Source of the DNA: Actinomadura spongiicola
GTDB lineage: Bacteria > Actinomycetota > Actinomycetes > Streptosporangiales > Streptosporangiaceae
Assembly (NCBI RefSeq): GCF_003432485.1
Contig: NZ_QVNQ01000013.1
Location: 62,001 to 126,000 of the forward strand
Length of the DNA: 64,000 nt
Direction of reading: 5' to 3'
Shown here piece after piece: positions 41,441 through 49,557 of the stretch; position 1 is the stretch's first letter, and each line of letters begins with the position of its first letter. The position numbers were made by a program, and so were the translations under genes. The notes under the pieces were generated by a model. It was not told where the DNA came from and did no database searches. It worked only from the letters and a program-made list of their open reading frames with translations.

Positions 41441-42532
41441 CTAGGCCGCCAGGAGCGCCGGGTTGTTCTGCACGGTGGCCAGGGTGTGCAGGGTGGTGTG
41501 GTCCAGCTCGTCGACGCCGCCGGTGACGGCGCGGAGCATGTTGCGCTCGGCGCGTACGGCGCCGCGGACGGTCTGCTCGTGGTGGGTGTAGGTGTTGACC
41601 GCTTGGACTACGCCCCAGGCGGTGCCCTTCCAGGGCGCGACGCGCTTGTCGTGGTTCCACAGCCGGGCGAGGGTGTCGCGCTTGTTCTCGGCCATGGTGC
41701 GCGAGCGGCCCGGCTCGTCGGGCATCGGCACATGGGCGTCCAGGAACGCGTTCCACTCGGTGTCGCTGACGCTGGTGCGGCAGAGCGTGGTGACCTCGGC
41801 GGCGAAGTCGTCGGCGACCTGGTAGATGATGTTGAGTGCCTCGCGGGCCTCGCCGATGCGCAGCTTGGAGTGCCGCGAGTGCTTGATCTTGATCTGCTGG
41901 CCGGCCTCGCCCAGCCCCGCGGCCATGGTGTTGTCGCACACGATGCTGGTCACGGCCCGCTTGAAGGTGGTGGCCAGCGACCCGTCGAACGACGTGGCGC
42001 CGAACAGGTGGGGGCGGAACTCCACGCCTTCGGGGGTGGTGACGTTGTCGGGGACCTCGACCGACACCCACGCGACCGCGCCGTTCTTGAGCAGCCCGGC
42101 GGACCCGATCGACAGGTCGTCGTCCAGCAGCGTGGCGATGGTGTTGATCAGCCACTCGTTGTATTCGTGCGGCTGGTAGGAATCGGTGAAGATCCCCATG
42201 GTGTGGCCGGTGTCGGAGCGCTGGATGGCCTTGCGGTCATGGAGTGGGGCCAGCTTGAGCACGCCGGTGTCGGTCACCGCTTCCACCGTGCCGGGGATCG
42301 GGACATGCCCATTCGGTGTCCACTCCATCCCCGAGGAGGGGACGTAGATCGGCTGCTCGACCGGTTCCCAATGAAACAGCCGACGGCTGACGTCACCGGT
42401 CGGGATGGCGCCCGAGTAGTGGTTGGGTTCGGCGCCTTGCAGGTCGGCCCGGTAGTGCCAGGCCGTGCCGCGCTTGTCGGTGAACCCGATCAGCGTGTTC
42501 TGGTTCAGCCATTGCAAGGTCTCTTTGGACAT
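41441..42532 (-). CDS. DUF932 (phage/plasmid-like) protein
   Basis: 363 residues from ATG 42532. NTLIGFTDKRGTAWHYRAD at the start, GIFTDSYQPHEYNEWLINTIATLLDDDLSIGSAGLLKNGAVAWVSVEVPD in the middle and FDGSLATTFKRAVTSIVCDNTMAAGLGEAGQQIKIKHSRHSKLRIGEAREAL are the DUF932 / phage-plasmid-like conserved blocks. The family is widespread on plasmids and phages; function is unknown. Convergent space 41197-41440 downstream has no gene. Confidence 0.88.
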   Translation of the reverse strand: MSKETLQWLNQNTLIGFTDKRGTAWHYRADLQGAEPNHYSGAIPTGDVSRRLFHWEPVEQPIYVPSSGMEWTPNGHVPIPGTVEAVTDTGVLKLAPLHDRKAIQRSDTGHTMGIFTDSYQPHEYNEWLINTIATLLDDDLSIGSAGLLKNGAVAWVSVEVPDNVTTPEGVEFRPHLFGATSFDGSLATTFKRAVTSIVCDNTMAAGLGEAGQQIKIKHSRHSKLRIGEAREALNIIYQVADDFAAEVTTLCRTSVSDTEWNAFLDAHVPMPDEPGRSRTMAENKRDTLARLWNHDKRVAPWKGTAWGVVQAVNTYTHHEQTVRGAVRAERNMLRAVTGGVDELDHTTLHTLATVQNNPALLAA

Positions 42533-42756
42533 GCGGGACTCTCCCCTTTCTGCGGGAACGGCCCGGGGCGCCGCTGACCCAGCGTGGGCAGCCCAGCAAG
42601 GGGCGGGCGGGTTGCGTGGGCGGCCCGTGTGCGGGCAGCGGCACCCCGGGGGAACAAGCACGCCCCCGTGGGCCCAGCCCTCGGGGCGTTAGCAGTCAGC
42701 CGGTGCGGCGCAGGGCGGGTTATTCGCGCCGCTGGGCCGGACGTGTGGACGCGCGG

Positions 42757-43545
42757 TCAGGAATGGAATTGCCAGATGCCCGGGTGGGGCGCGTCCAGCG
42801 GGTAGGACGGTGTGTGGTCGCCGTCAGGGCATTTCGGGTCGTCGCGCAGGTAGGTCCAGGCGTGACCGTCGTCGTTGATCACCGCGCGGCACCCGTCCCG
42901 GGTGCACCGGCGCTGCACCGGGTGGAAGACGATGCCGTAGACGAACCCGGGCTCGCAGCGCACCAGCAGCGACAGCTCACCGTCGCGGGTGACGTAGGTC
43001 CGGGCACCCAAGCCCATTGCGAACAGCCGGGACAGGCCGTGCTGCCAGGACGTGACCGCCTCTCGGTATTCCGGCGAGCCGACGCCGAAAGCGGCGCCGA
43101 GCCGGTCACAGTGCGCGCTGGCGGCGGCGATGACGTCGGTGGCCTCCCGCGCGACGGTTAGCACATGCTCATACGGGCGCTGATCGACCCGCTCTACCGG
43201 TGGGACGGGCGCGTCCGGGTCCGGATAGGTGCACGGCATTACGTCGATCAGCTCCAACGCCAGCAGGGCACGGGCGGCGAAGGTGTCGGCCCGGTTCAGC
43301 GCCGCGTCGCTGATCGCCTCCCATTGGGTCTGTGGGATGGCGAACTGGCCGGGGATGAGCTGGCGGTCGCGGTTGTAGTCGTCCAGTGACTCGCCCAGCG
43401 GCGCCAGCAATACGGTGAACACCGCGCGCACCACCGTGGCGACGATCTCCGCAGGACTACCGGCGGCCTCGGTTTGTTTCCTGATTGCGGTCAGCTCGTC
43501 ACCGGTCAGGGCCCGCTGTGCGCGATAGGTCGTGGTTGAAGACAT
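42757..43545 (-). CDS. Unknown 262-residue protein
   Basis: From ATG 43545 behind GGAGGG. Mainly helical N-terminal two thirds (ALTGDELTAIRKQTEAAGSPAEIVATVVRAVFTVLLAPLGESLDDYNRD...ALNRADTFAARALLALELIDVMPC), then a C-terminal zinc-ribbon-like region (RRCTRDGCRAVINDDGHAWTYLRDDPKCPDGDH). No family recognised; it is consistently of the plasmid orphan type. Confidence 0.62.
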   Translation of the reverse strand: MSSTTTYRAQRALTGDELTAIRKQTEAAGSPAEIVATVVRAVFTVLLAPLGESLDDYNRDRQLIPGQFAIPQTQWEAISDAALNRADTFAARALLALELIDVMPCTYPDPDAPVPPVERVDQRPYEHVLTVAREATDVIAAASAHCDRLGAAFGVGSPEYREAVTSWQHGLSRLFAMGLGARTYVTRDGELSLLVRCEPGFVYGIVFHPVQRRCTRDGCRAVINDDGHAWTYLRDDPKCPDGDHTPSYPLDAPHPGIWQFHS

Positions 43546-43609
43546 TGGCACTCCCTCCGGAGCTTGGGACCGAAAACGGTCCATGGCTGGTCATTCGCAG
43601 AGTCGGCGC

Positions 43610-43632
43610 GACGGGAGGAGTCGCCTCCCGTC
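43610..43632 (-). terminator. Intergenic hairpin GACGGGAGG / CCTCCCGTC
   Basis: A perfect 9-bp stem (43610-43618 and 43624-43632) with loop AGTCG lies 65 bases upstream of the 262-residue gene in the 375-bp gap 43546-43920. It is probably the terminator of the ParB-like transcription unit. The rest of the gap contains only biased short frames. Confidence 0.45.
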
Positions 43633-43920
43633 AGCGCGATCTCCCGCCCCGCCATGTCCACACCTGGTGAGCGGTCACCGGCTCCGATTCGCCCTGGCGG
43701 CGAGCCGTGCCGGTGGGCATGAGAAGGGCCAGCAGGCGTGTGGCTTTGGGTCTCGGCCTATTCGCGGACCTCGTCCGGGCAGCCGGTGACGATGCGGGCA
43801 GTGCGGGACCGCCCCTCAGGTCGAGATGGGATACAGACATCCACGACGTGACACCGAGCCCTTGTGGGTGGCAGTGCAGCGCGGCCTTGGCCGTCACGCT
43901 CGCGTCCGGACCAGGGCGAT

Positions 43921-44271
43921 TCACGGCGAGCAAGGGACCTTGTCGCCGCCGAAGATCCGAACCTGGTATTCCTGGTCTTCATCCAGGACCACGATCGGCA
44001 GCTCCGTGACTCCGTCGCGCTGAGCGCGGGCGACGCGATGCCACCCGTCGATGATCATTGCTGAGCCGTCGGCCTCGCGGAGCCGCACCGCGATGAGCGG
44101 GCGATCCAGATCCACGGCGGGGATGTGGTCCTCGTCCAGGGCGATCGCGGCGAGCCAGCCGAACCACGGCCGTGGGTCGAACCGGTGGACCGGCAGGTCG
44201 GCTGCGATCTGCTGGGCCTTGGTGATGTCCCACCGGAAGGCCAGAAACTGAAACACTTCGCGATCGCTCAT
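43921..44271 (-). CDS. ParB/sulfiredoxin-fold protein
   Basis: 116 residues from ATG 44271. IAADLPVHRFDPRPWFGWLAAIALDEDHIPAVDLDRPLIAVRLREADGSAMIIDGWHRVARAQRDGVTELPIVVL reproduces the ParB N-terminal nuclease-like fold with IIDGWHRVARAQ in place of the ParB GxxR-R box. Related stand-alone domains act as CTPases, nucleases or sulfiredoxin-like proteins; no helix-turn-helix is attached, so it is not a full partition ParB. Confidence 0.65.
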   Translation of the reverse strand: MSDREVFQFLAFRWDITKAQQIAADLPVHRFDPRPWFGWLAAIALDEDHIPAVDLDRPLIAVRLREADGSAMIIDGWHRVARAQRDGVTELPIVVLDEDQEYQVRIFGGDKVPCSP

Positions 44272-44392
44272 CGGGTCCCTCCGTTTGTCTGTTGGCGATC
44301 GATAGCGGCGTCTCCTGGACGCTCGCCGGGGCATGGATGCGCCCGACGTCCCGCGGGCTGTGGCCGAACAAGGGGCCAGCAGGCCTGATCGG

Positions 44393-44911
44393 TCACGGTG
44401 TCTGGCTGGTCAGGGGGGACCAGCGGTGGCCGTCCCAGATCTCCCAGCGGGCACCGTCGGGCACGGGCACGTCGGCTAGATGGGCGATCAGGGCAGCGCG
44501 CTGGGCATCTGTTGCCGGCGGGTCGACCTCAACCACGTTCACCGGGAAGCGGTCCATGACGACCGCGCGGATCAGGGTCCGCCCCAGCTCTGCCGCGGTG
44601 GCGAGGCGCCGGGCGAGGTCGTACTCATCGACGAGGCAGTCCAGCACCCCACCGACGTCCACCGGTTCGCCGCCGTGTCGGCACTGCGCGGCGAAGGCTT
44701 CCATGTCCCGCCACGTGAAGACGTTGCCTGCTCCGGGCTGGAAGATCGTTGGACCGCCGCGACCGTCGTTCTCTGCGGCGCCGACGACTCGCTGTCCCAC
44801 AGCCAGTACGGCGGTGAAGGAAACGCCGTAGGAGTGCATGGCCTCACGAAGGCTGACGACATGCAGGTCGGTATGCGGCACGCTCAGGCCGCTGTGCGGT
44901 AGTTCGATCAT
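44393..44911 (-). CDS. Unknown 172-residue protein
   Basis: From ATG 44911 behind AGGAGGTGA. SFTAVLAVGQRVVGAAENDGRGGPTIFQPGAGNVFTWRDMEAFAAQCRHGGEPVDVGGVLDCLVDEYDLARRLATAAELGRTLIRAVVMDRFPVNVVEVDPP resembles a small alpha/beta protein of actinobacterial elements. The frame is open upstream to 45139 without a better start. Function unknown. Confidence 0.65.
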   Translation of the reverse strand: MIELPHSGLSVPHTDLHVVSLREAMHSYGVSFTAVLAVGQRVVGAAENDGRGGPTIFQPGAGNVFTWRDMEAFAAQCRHGGEPVDVGGVLDCLVDEYDLARRLATAAELGRTLIRAVVMDRFPVNVVEVDPPATDAQRAALIAHLADVPVPDGARWEIWDGHRWSPLTSQTP

Positions 44912-45371
44912 CAACAGGTCACCTCCTGTCCTGGGGTGTGCGGTCGGCCCGTGCCAGCAAGGGGGCCGGTTGGTCAGCTTCACCAGAACCAGCGGTTGAT
45001 GCCGGGCACGGTCATGGCGACGGTGGCGCGCGCAGTTGCGGGCCTGGCGGGCGGTCATCGCGTCCCGGAACCGCCGGGCGGCGACCCGTTCTGCCTCACA
45101 GGCGCACGCGGCGCTCTCGACCGGGTGATGTATCTGCACGCATTAGCCCGACGGCTCCTCAGTGACGTTCAGCGTCACGGTGTACTCGTTCACGGATTCC
45201 GTCTTTCCTGCGTGCGGCAAGCGCGTTGCGTAGGGACGGAGGGAGTTGAACCCCACCTTCAGGGCATCCGCCCAGGACCACGTTCCCGACAGCGGCTTTC
45301 GCCTCTTCGAGTTCCGTCCCCACGGGGGCACTCCACCGAGGGAGTGCGCCCGCTCGGCCAGGAAGGCCGGG
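44912..45371. other. Intergenic stretch with a possible 16-residue ORF
   Basis: A leftward GTG at 45193 preceded by AGGAAAG encodes VNEYTVTLNVTEEPSG and stops at 45143; this start resembles the N terminus of longer orphan beta-strand proteins, so a truncated gene is possible. Near 45325-45355 an imperfect hairpin (GGGGCACTCC / GGGAGTGCGCCC) lies just after the next gene. No other gene is supported. Confidence 0.35.
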
Positions 45372-45992
45372 TTAGATCCGCACCTCGGCGGTCATCGGGG
45401 CTTGGCAGCGCGGGCAGAACAGCCCGTCGCGCGCCCATCCGTCATGGTCGGCGCGGGTCAGGTCGGTCCAGGGGATGCGGTCGTGTCCGGTGTCCAGGGT
45501 GAAGTCGCAGGCGGTGCAGCCGATATCGACCTCGGTGGAGTTGACCGTGATGGCGTAGGCCGGTTCCTCGCACGTGATCGCGCGCACCTCGACGGCGGTG
45601 TTCATGAACCCGCGCGCACCGGATTCGACGGTCAGGAACCGACGTCCGTCGGCGACATCCCACAGGGTGCCGCCGAAGTCTTCGGCCAGGTGGTTCTCAA
45701 AGTTGCAGGTGCAGAACGAGTAATCGGTGGACACCTCATCGGCATCGATGCCCAGCGCGGTCGCCAGCGCGTAGCGCAGCACCTTCTGCGAATCGCGCTC
45801 GTGGAGCAGGCTGTACCACCGTTCGGACTGGTAGTAGGCGTGCTCGTCGACGTAGGCGTCCAGCGCCTCGTTCAGCGCGTCCTCGACCTTGCGGTCGACC
45901 GGCCCGATCGCCTCCAGGAACTCGCCGGTGTCCACCGTGAAGGTCACATCGTCGAGGCGGTGGACGTCGATGCTCACCTCGATCGTGGTCAT
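45372..45992 (-). CDS. Unknown 206-residue protein with C-terminal zinc ribbon
   Basis: IEVSIDVHRLDDVTFTVDTGEFLEAIGPVDRKVEDALNEALDAYVDEHAYYQSERWYSLLHERDSQKVLRYALATALGIDADEVSTDYSFCTC, then an all-beta middle, then two CxxC pairs (IGCTACDF, LFCPRCQAP) about 40 residues apart. Probably DNA- or protein-binding through zinc. Its upstream side carries the hairpin at 46015-46056. Confidence 0.65.
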   Translation of the reverse strand: MTTIEVSIDVHRLDDVTFTVDTGEFLEAIGPVDRKVEDALNEALDAYVDEHAYYQSERWYSLLHERDSQKVLRYALATALGIDADEVSTDYSFCTCNFENHLAEDFGGTLWDVADGRRFLTVESGARGFMNTAVEVRAITCEEPAYAITVNSTEVDIGCTACDFTLDTGHDRIPWTDLTRADHDGWARDGLFCPRCQAPMTAEVRI

Positions 45993-46014
45993 GGAATCCC
46001 TCCCGCAGATGGGA

Positions 46015-46056
46015 GGTCCCGCAGGCCCCGTCCCCCCTGTCGGGACCTGCGGGACC
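46015..46056 (-). repeat. Hairpin family copy 1 (GGTCCCGCAGG)
   Basis: An 11-bp perfect stem, GGTCCCGCAGG (46015-46025) and CCTGCGGGACC (46046-46056), with a 20-base pyrimidine-rich loop. The same stem sequence recurs at 46603-46643. Both lie in gaps between leftward orphan genes, so they may be terminators or RNA processing sites for this gene block. Confidence 0.55.
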
Positions 46057-46165
46057 GGATCGGAAAGAGTGGGTTCGGGGGCTTGCGGCAGCAGTGGCCC
46101 GGCGTAGGACCCGACGTTGCGGGCTCAGGAAGCGTCCGCCTGTGCGAGCGCACCAGCGCGGGAGT

Positions 46166-46534
46166 TCATGCGAAGGCGTGCTCGATCAGGTCGCTGTAGA
46201 GGCGCGGCGGTTCGTGATCGTCGTAGTCGAAGGCCGTGATGAATTCGGTGACCGGCTCCGGAACGGTCGCGCTGACCGACCGGTAGCCGTCACCGCTTGG
46301 CGTATCGATGTCGACGAACACCTTGTCGGTGACGGTGACCAGCACCGGGCCGGACGGCACGTGCTCACGGACCCGGGCCAGGACGTAGCGCGCGATGGGG
46401 CACGCGCACGGGTCTCCCGGGCGGCCGGTGACCTGCGCCGCGCGCAGCCTGGCAGCGACGGCTGAGTGAGTGTTTCCCAGCTTGCTCAGCACCTGCGCCA
46501 GCCACCGATCGGTGATCGCATTGTTGATGGGCAT
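46166..46534 (-). CDS. Unknown protein, intact member of a local paralogue pair
   Basis: 122 residues from ATG 46534. The C-terminal part has ACPIARYVLARVREHVPSGPVLVTVTDKVFVDIDTPSGDGYRSVSATVPEPVTEFITAFDYDDHEPPRLYSDLIEHAFA, a beta-rich domain beginning with C-P-x-A-R-Y-V. A frameshifted relative follows at 46712-47043. Function unknown. Confidence 0.65.
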   Translation of the reverse strand: MPINNAITDRWLAQVLSKLGNTHSAVAARLRAAQVTGRPGDPCACPIARYVLARVREHVPSGPVLVTVTDKVFVDIDTPSGDGYRSVSATVPEPVTEFITAFDYDDHEPPRLYSDLIEHAFA

Positions 46535-46602
46535 GCAAGAACCCCCTTTCGTCCAGGTCGGCGGCGCGGGCAGAGCTGAGCGTTGGTGCACCGATCGGCC
46601 GG

Positions 46603-46643
46603 GTCCCGCAGGTCCCCACCCCCTCGCCAGGGACCTGCGGGAC
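46603..46643 (-). repeat. Hairpin family copy 2 (GTCCCGCAGGTCCC)
   Basis: A 14-bp perfect stem, 46603-46616 with 46630-46643, and a 13-base C-rich loop. Its core GTCCCGCAGG / CCTGCGGGAC is identical to copy 1 at 46015-46056. It lies between the intact paralogue and the frameshifted paralogue. Confidence 0.55.
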
Positions 46644-46711
46644 GATCAGACCGGCTCGTACCGCGCCCGCGCGGGCGCATGAGCCGGAACCTTCGGGAAT
46701 AGCTGTCGGCG

Positions 46712-47043
46712 TCAGGCGGCTGCCCGGTCGACCAGGTCGAGGTAGTAGCCGCCGTCGAACGCCTGCACGAACCGCTTCACGGCCTCAGACTGCTCCACGC
46801 CGACCTCGCGGTACCCGCCGGTGTCGGATTCCTCGATCTCCACGACGACTGCACCCTCGTAGACACGGACCCTCACCTGGGCCGACGGCACCCGCTTGCG
46901 CGCATGGTCGGCGACGTACCGGGCCAGGGGGCAGTCGTACCGGCTGCCGCGCTACCAGTGATCTTCGCTTTGCGAAGGGCGGTGTGAATCTGATCGGGGC
47001 TGTCACCGACTCGCCAGCGTCTCCACCGCGTCGCTCGGTTCAT
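46712..47043 (-). pseudogene. Frameshifted paralogue of the 46166-46534 gene
   Basis: From ATG 47043 one frame reads RWRRWRVGDSPDQIHTALRKAKITG, aligning with the N-terminal half of the intact gene (LGNTHSAVAARLRAAQVTG). After about 46950 a different frame reads RYDCPLARYVADHARKRVPSAQVRVRVYEGAVVVEIEESDTGGYREV to a TGA at 46712, aligning with CACPIARYVLARVREHVPSG onward. The switch point is at 46945-46955; one added base or a two-base deletion restores the frame. The gene is probably dead, unless the sequence is wrong here. Confidence 0.6.
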
Positions 47044-47140
47044 CGGTGACGTACGGATCAGACTCGGGCAGGCAACCGAGGGATGAGTCGTACACGTGGT
47101 AGTGCCGCACGGCCCGTACTGGGCTGATGATTTGGGTCAT
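47003..47140 (-). CDS. Small 45-residue protein
   Basis: From ATG 47140, which overlaps the upstream stop (ATGA). TQIISPVRAVRHYHVYDSSLGCLPESDPYVTDEPSDAVETLASR reads like the N-terminal part of a longer orphan family, so it may be truncated. Its end overlaps the start of the frameshifted paralogue by 41 bases. Confidence 0.5.
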   Translation of the reverse strand: MTQIISPVRAVRHYHVYDSSLGCLPESDPYVTDEPSDAVETLASR

Positions 47141-47481
47141 GCCGCTGCCGCTCCTTCGTATGCCGTAGCGGCGGCGCCCAGCCATGCGCGGCACAGGTTC
47201 TGGTGCCGGGTCGTGGTGGCCGAGTAGGACACCGGCGGGATGACCGTACGTCCGTCGGCACGCACCCAGGCGATCGGTGTGGCATAGGAGCGGACGGTGT
47301 AGACGATCCCCGGCCCGCGAGCGTCACTGTCGTACTGGCGCGCCCAGGGCAGCGGCAACCGTCCCGTCGAGGACGGTGCGTAGGGCACGGCGCTCATGGC
47401 GCCGTGAGTATCGAACGGCTGAAGGCGGGCCAGGGGGCCGTCAGGGCCGCCAACGCCGGAGCGGATGGACACCTTGCCCAT
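47137..47481 (-). CDS. Unknown 114-residue protein
   Basis: From ATG 47481. PFDTHGAMSAVPYAPSSTGRLPLPWARQYDSDARGPGIVYTVRSYATPIAWVRADGRTVIPPVSYSATTTRHQNLCRAWLG contains the VxYSATTTRHQ motif common in small phage/plasmid orphans of actinomycetes; the domain is beta-rich. Coupled to the 45-residue gene by ATGA overlap. A short C/G-rich hairpin (about 47516-47541) lies upstream. Confidence 0.65.
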   Translation of the reverse strand: MGKVSIRSGVGGPDGPLARLQPFDTHGAMSAVPYAPSSTGRLPLPWARQYDSDARGPGIVYTVRSYATPIAWVRADGRTVIPPVSYSATTTRHQNLCRAWLGAAATAYEGAAAA

Positions 47482-47557
47482 CACGATCACCTCGCAAAAT
47501 CGCAGGGGAGGACTCCCGCCCGGGGGGACGAGGCCCCGGGCGAGAGGCTGGGCTGGG

Positions 47558-47764
47558 TTACTGGACGGGGCTGTCCGTCCGGCGGTGGCGCAGGGTGATG
47601 TAGGTCTCGCGGCCGAACGCGCCAATCGCCAGGGCCAGGTGCAGGGCAACCATGTGCAGGTGCAGGATGATTGCCAGTTCGGCCAGCAAGATGGCGACCG
47701 GGGCGATCAGGTGGGCGCGGTGGTGGTCGTCGTGGTGCAGGTGAGGGTGAAGCAGGGGCCGCAA
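47558..47764 (-). CDS. Small His-rich membrane protein
   Basis: 68 residues from TTG 47764, behind AGGAGG. The N terminus is RPLLHPHLHHDDHHRAHL and a single long hydrophobic stretch LIAPVAILLAELAIILHLHMVALHLALAIGAF follows, giving one or two helices studded with His, then a short basic tail. A metal-binding membrane peptide is possible. The TTG start is inferred from the ribosome binding site. Confidence 0.5.
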   Translation of the reverse strand: MRPLLHPHLHHDDHHRAHLIAPVAILLAELAIILHLHMVALHLALAIGAFGRETYITLRHRRTDSPVQ

Positions 47765-48072
47765 CGGGACCGCCTCCTTTGCGGAACTGAGGGGTTGTTC
47801 GCAGGTCGGCGTTCACGCAGGCCGTTGGCCGCGTGATGCGTTGTGCTCGGGAGCCGGTGGCGTGGACTGGCCGCGTCCACTAGCCGGGAGACTGCGCGCC
47901 GCCTCGTAACTCCGCACCTCACACCGCCTGCAGGTTCGCGGGTGGTGTGCCGGAAGCCACCTAGAACGGAGCCAAGTTCGAGACTCGCCGAGCACAGTCG
48001 AGGCCGAGGGGCCCTAATCTCGGCCCGTAAGCCCGTCCGCCTCTCACCGGGCGGATGAGCCAACCCCAGCCC

Positions 48073-48094
48073 GGGTGACCGGGCACGGTCACCC
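48073..48094 (-). terminator. Hairpin in the 47765-48114 gap
   Basis: GGGTGACC (48073-48080) and GGTCACCC (48087-48094) form a perfect 8-bp stem with a six-base loop, 21 bases after the stop of the 59-residue gene. This fits a terminator for that gene. The remaining part of the 350-bp gap shows no gene. Confidence 0.45.
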
Positions 48095-48114
48095 CGGCGG
48101 GGTGTCTATGGGGT

Positions 48115-48294
48115 TCAGTCGACCGGCCGCGCTTCTGCGGGCAGGCCCAGCACGCGGTTGATCTTACGGGCTTCTCGCTGGGCGCAGCGTTCGCCCCGGT
48201 AGATCAGCCCGTCGTGGACGAGTACACCGGTGGCCGGGTTGCGGGTGTACACCCGCCACGGCGACCGGTCCTTACCGACGCGTGGTGCGGACAT
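48115..48294 (-). CDS. Small basic 59-residue protein
   Basis: From ATG 48294, behind GGAGG. APRVGKDRSPWRVYTRNPATGVLVHDGLIYRGERCAQREARKINRVLGLPAEARPVD is very basic and could bind nucleic acid or be a structural orphan. Open upstream to 48333 without a better start. Confidence 0.5.
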   Translation of the reverse strand: MSAPRVGKDRSPWRVYTRNPATGVLVHDGLIYRGERCAQREARKINRVLGLPAEARPVD

Positions 48295-48360
48295 GGCGAT
48301 CCTCCAGTGGGACGGGGCAGGGCCGGGAGACACGCGACATCCCAGCCCCGCAACCTGGGG

Positions 48361-48696
48361 TCAGAGCCGCACGGCCTGGGCTTGGACCTGGTAGCGCTGC
48401 CCGCCGATCTCGGCCTTGCCGGTGGCGTAGTAGCCGGTCCGGCCCGAGGAGAACGTCTTGGGCGCCAGGTTCTCGGCGATGGCCGCCAGCACGGAGACCG
48501 CCTCGTCCCGCTTGGCGTGGACCTTGACCTTCGGGTCGGCCTTCGAGCCGATCAGCACGGCCTGGGCCTGCGCCTGGTACCGGTCACCGTCCACGGTGAT
48601 CTTGCCGGTGGCGTGGAAGCCCTTGGACCCGCTGGAGAAGGTCTTGGCCTTAAGGTCGTCCTTGACCATGTTCGCGAGCGCCTGCTGCACACTCAC
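48361..48696 (-). CDS. Two-repeat protein of unknown function
   Basis: 111 residues from GTG 48696, set by AGGAGGC. Two copies of a ~33-residue unit, KTFSSGSKGFHATGKITVDGDRYQAQAQAV and KTFSSGRTGYYATGKAEIGGQRYQVQAQAV, occur after a short helical N terminus (VQQALANMVKDDLKA) and are separated by a helical spacer. Each unit is probably a four-strand beta element. The duplication is internal and fresh enough to align easily. Confidence 0.65.
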   Translation of the reverse strand: MSVQQALANMVKDDLKAKTFSSGSKGFHATGKITVDGDRYQAQAQAVLIGSKADPKVKVHAKRDEAVSVLAAIAENLAPKTFSSGRTGYYATGKAEIGGQRYQVQAQAVRL

Positions 48697-49059
48697 TTCA
48701 GCCTCCTGAACGGCGGGGCCCAGGCCCGATGCCCAGGCCACAACCAGGTGGCGTGTCGGAATGGCCGTCCAGGAGCTGCGCTGCCGCCGCCCGTCCGCCG
48801 GCCTGGACGGTCTGCTCGTCCAGTGCCGGCGATCAGGCAGACGGGTTGTCCAACCACGCTCCCAGCGCGCGATCCCTGGCCCACCGGACCGCGCGGCCGG
48901 GAACAGTGGTGGGCGTCCCACAAAAGGTGCTGTGCCGCTGGGGAGACCGGGACGCATCCCTCCCCGAGCGGGGGCCAGAGCCACAGCGAGCCCGAGATCC
49001 AGCGGCGACGATCCCGCACGCGCCATGGCACGGGCGAAATGCGCCGCCCCCGTTTCGGG
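48697..49059. other. Non-coding or degenerate stretch
   Basis: This stretch upstream of the two-repeat gene has reading frames only of strongly biased, Arg/Pro-rich composition on both strands. It should hold the promoter of the two-repeat gene. No gene or dyad is supported. Confidence 0.35.
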
Positions 49060-49136
49060 CTCTCACTTGAATACGGGCACCGAAATGGCCGAACCGTCGG
49101 CGACATTCAAGATCCTGTGTTCGCCCGGAGAACGGC
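49060..49136. repeat. Imperfect direct repeat, copy A
   Basis: About 77 bp starting CTCTCACTTGAATACGGGC and ending GGAGAACGGCT. It aligns with copy B at 49266-49347, with the blocks AATACGGGC, GGCCGAACCGTCGGC and TTCAAGAT conserved and a few-base insertion near the end of copy B. The repeats lie 206 bp apart in non-coding DNA. Confidence 0.6.
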
Positions 49137-49265
49137 TTTCTCCGGTACCTCGTATTCCGTTCTCCCGTGTGCGTGCACAACGGGGACGTGCCGCGCGCGA
49201 TACGCGCGGACGATACCGTGAGCGGTGCACAGTCAGCGCGTTGTCCGCGCTGTGCGTGAAATCCG

Positions 49266-49347
49266 CTCTCACTCTAATACGGGCGCCGGAACGGCCGAAC
49301 CGTCGGCACTCTTCAAGATTCTTTTGCCGGATGAGCCGGAACGGCTA
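49266..49347. repeat. Imperfect direct repeat, copy B
   Basis: Second copy of the ~77-bp unit (see 49060-49136), with about 80 per cent identity over the aligned part. Both copies are in the same orientation in the gap between the two-repeat gene and the sigma-like gene. The intervening 49137-49265 shows no gene. Confidence 0.6.
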
Positions 49348-49557
49348 CGGTCTAGATTCCGCCGTTTGGTGCGTGCGCGTCTATGTGCGCAGACTGGCCA
49401 GTCAGGGTATGGAACAACGGTCGGACCGGTGGCAGGCTCTCAGAGCAGTTGTGACCCCTTAGGGCATTCCCTAGGGAGTCTGGTATCGCGCGGAGAGCCC
49501 GTTACAGGCTTTCGGTTGCCGCATCGCGCGTAGGGTACCCGCCCGCGTACGGAATTT

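Noticed and set aside
43921..44271. Plasmid partition ParB
   Set aside because: The ParB-like fold lacks a helix-turn-helix and no ParA gene is adjacent.
49060..49347. Reading the two direct repeats as coding for SHxNTGxxxAEPSAxFKIL peptides
   Set aside because: The frames have no good start, are interrupted or biased, and differ in frame between copies; non-coding repeats explain them better.
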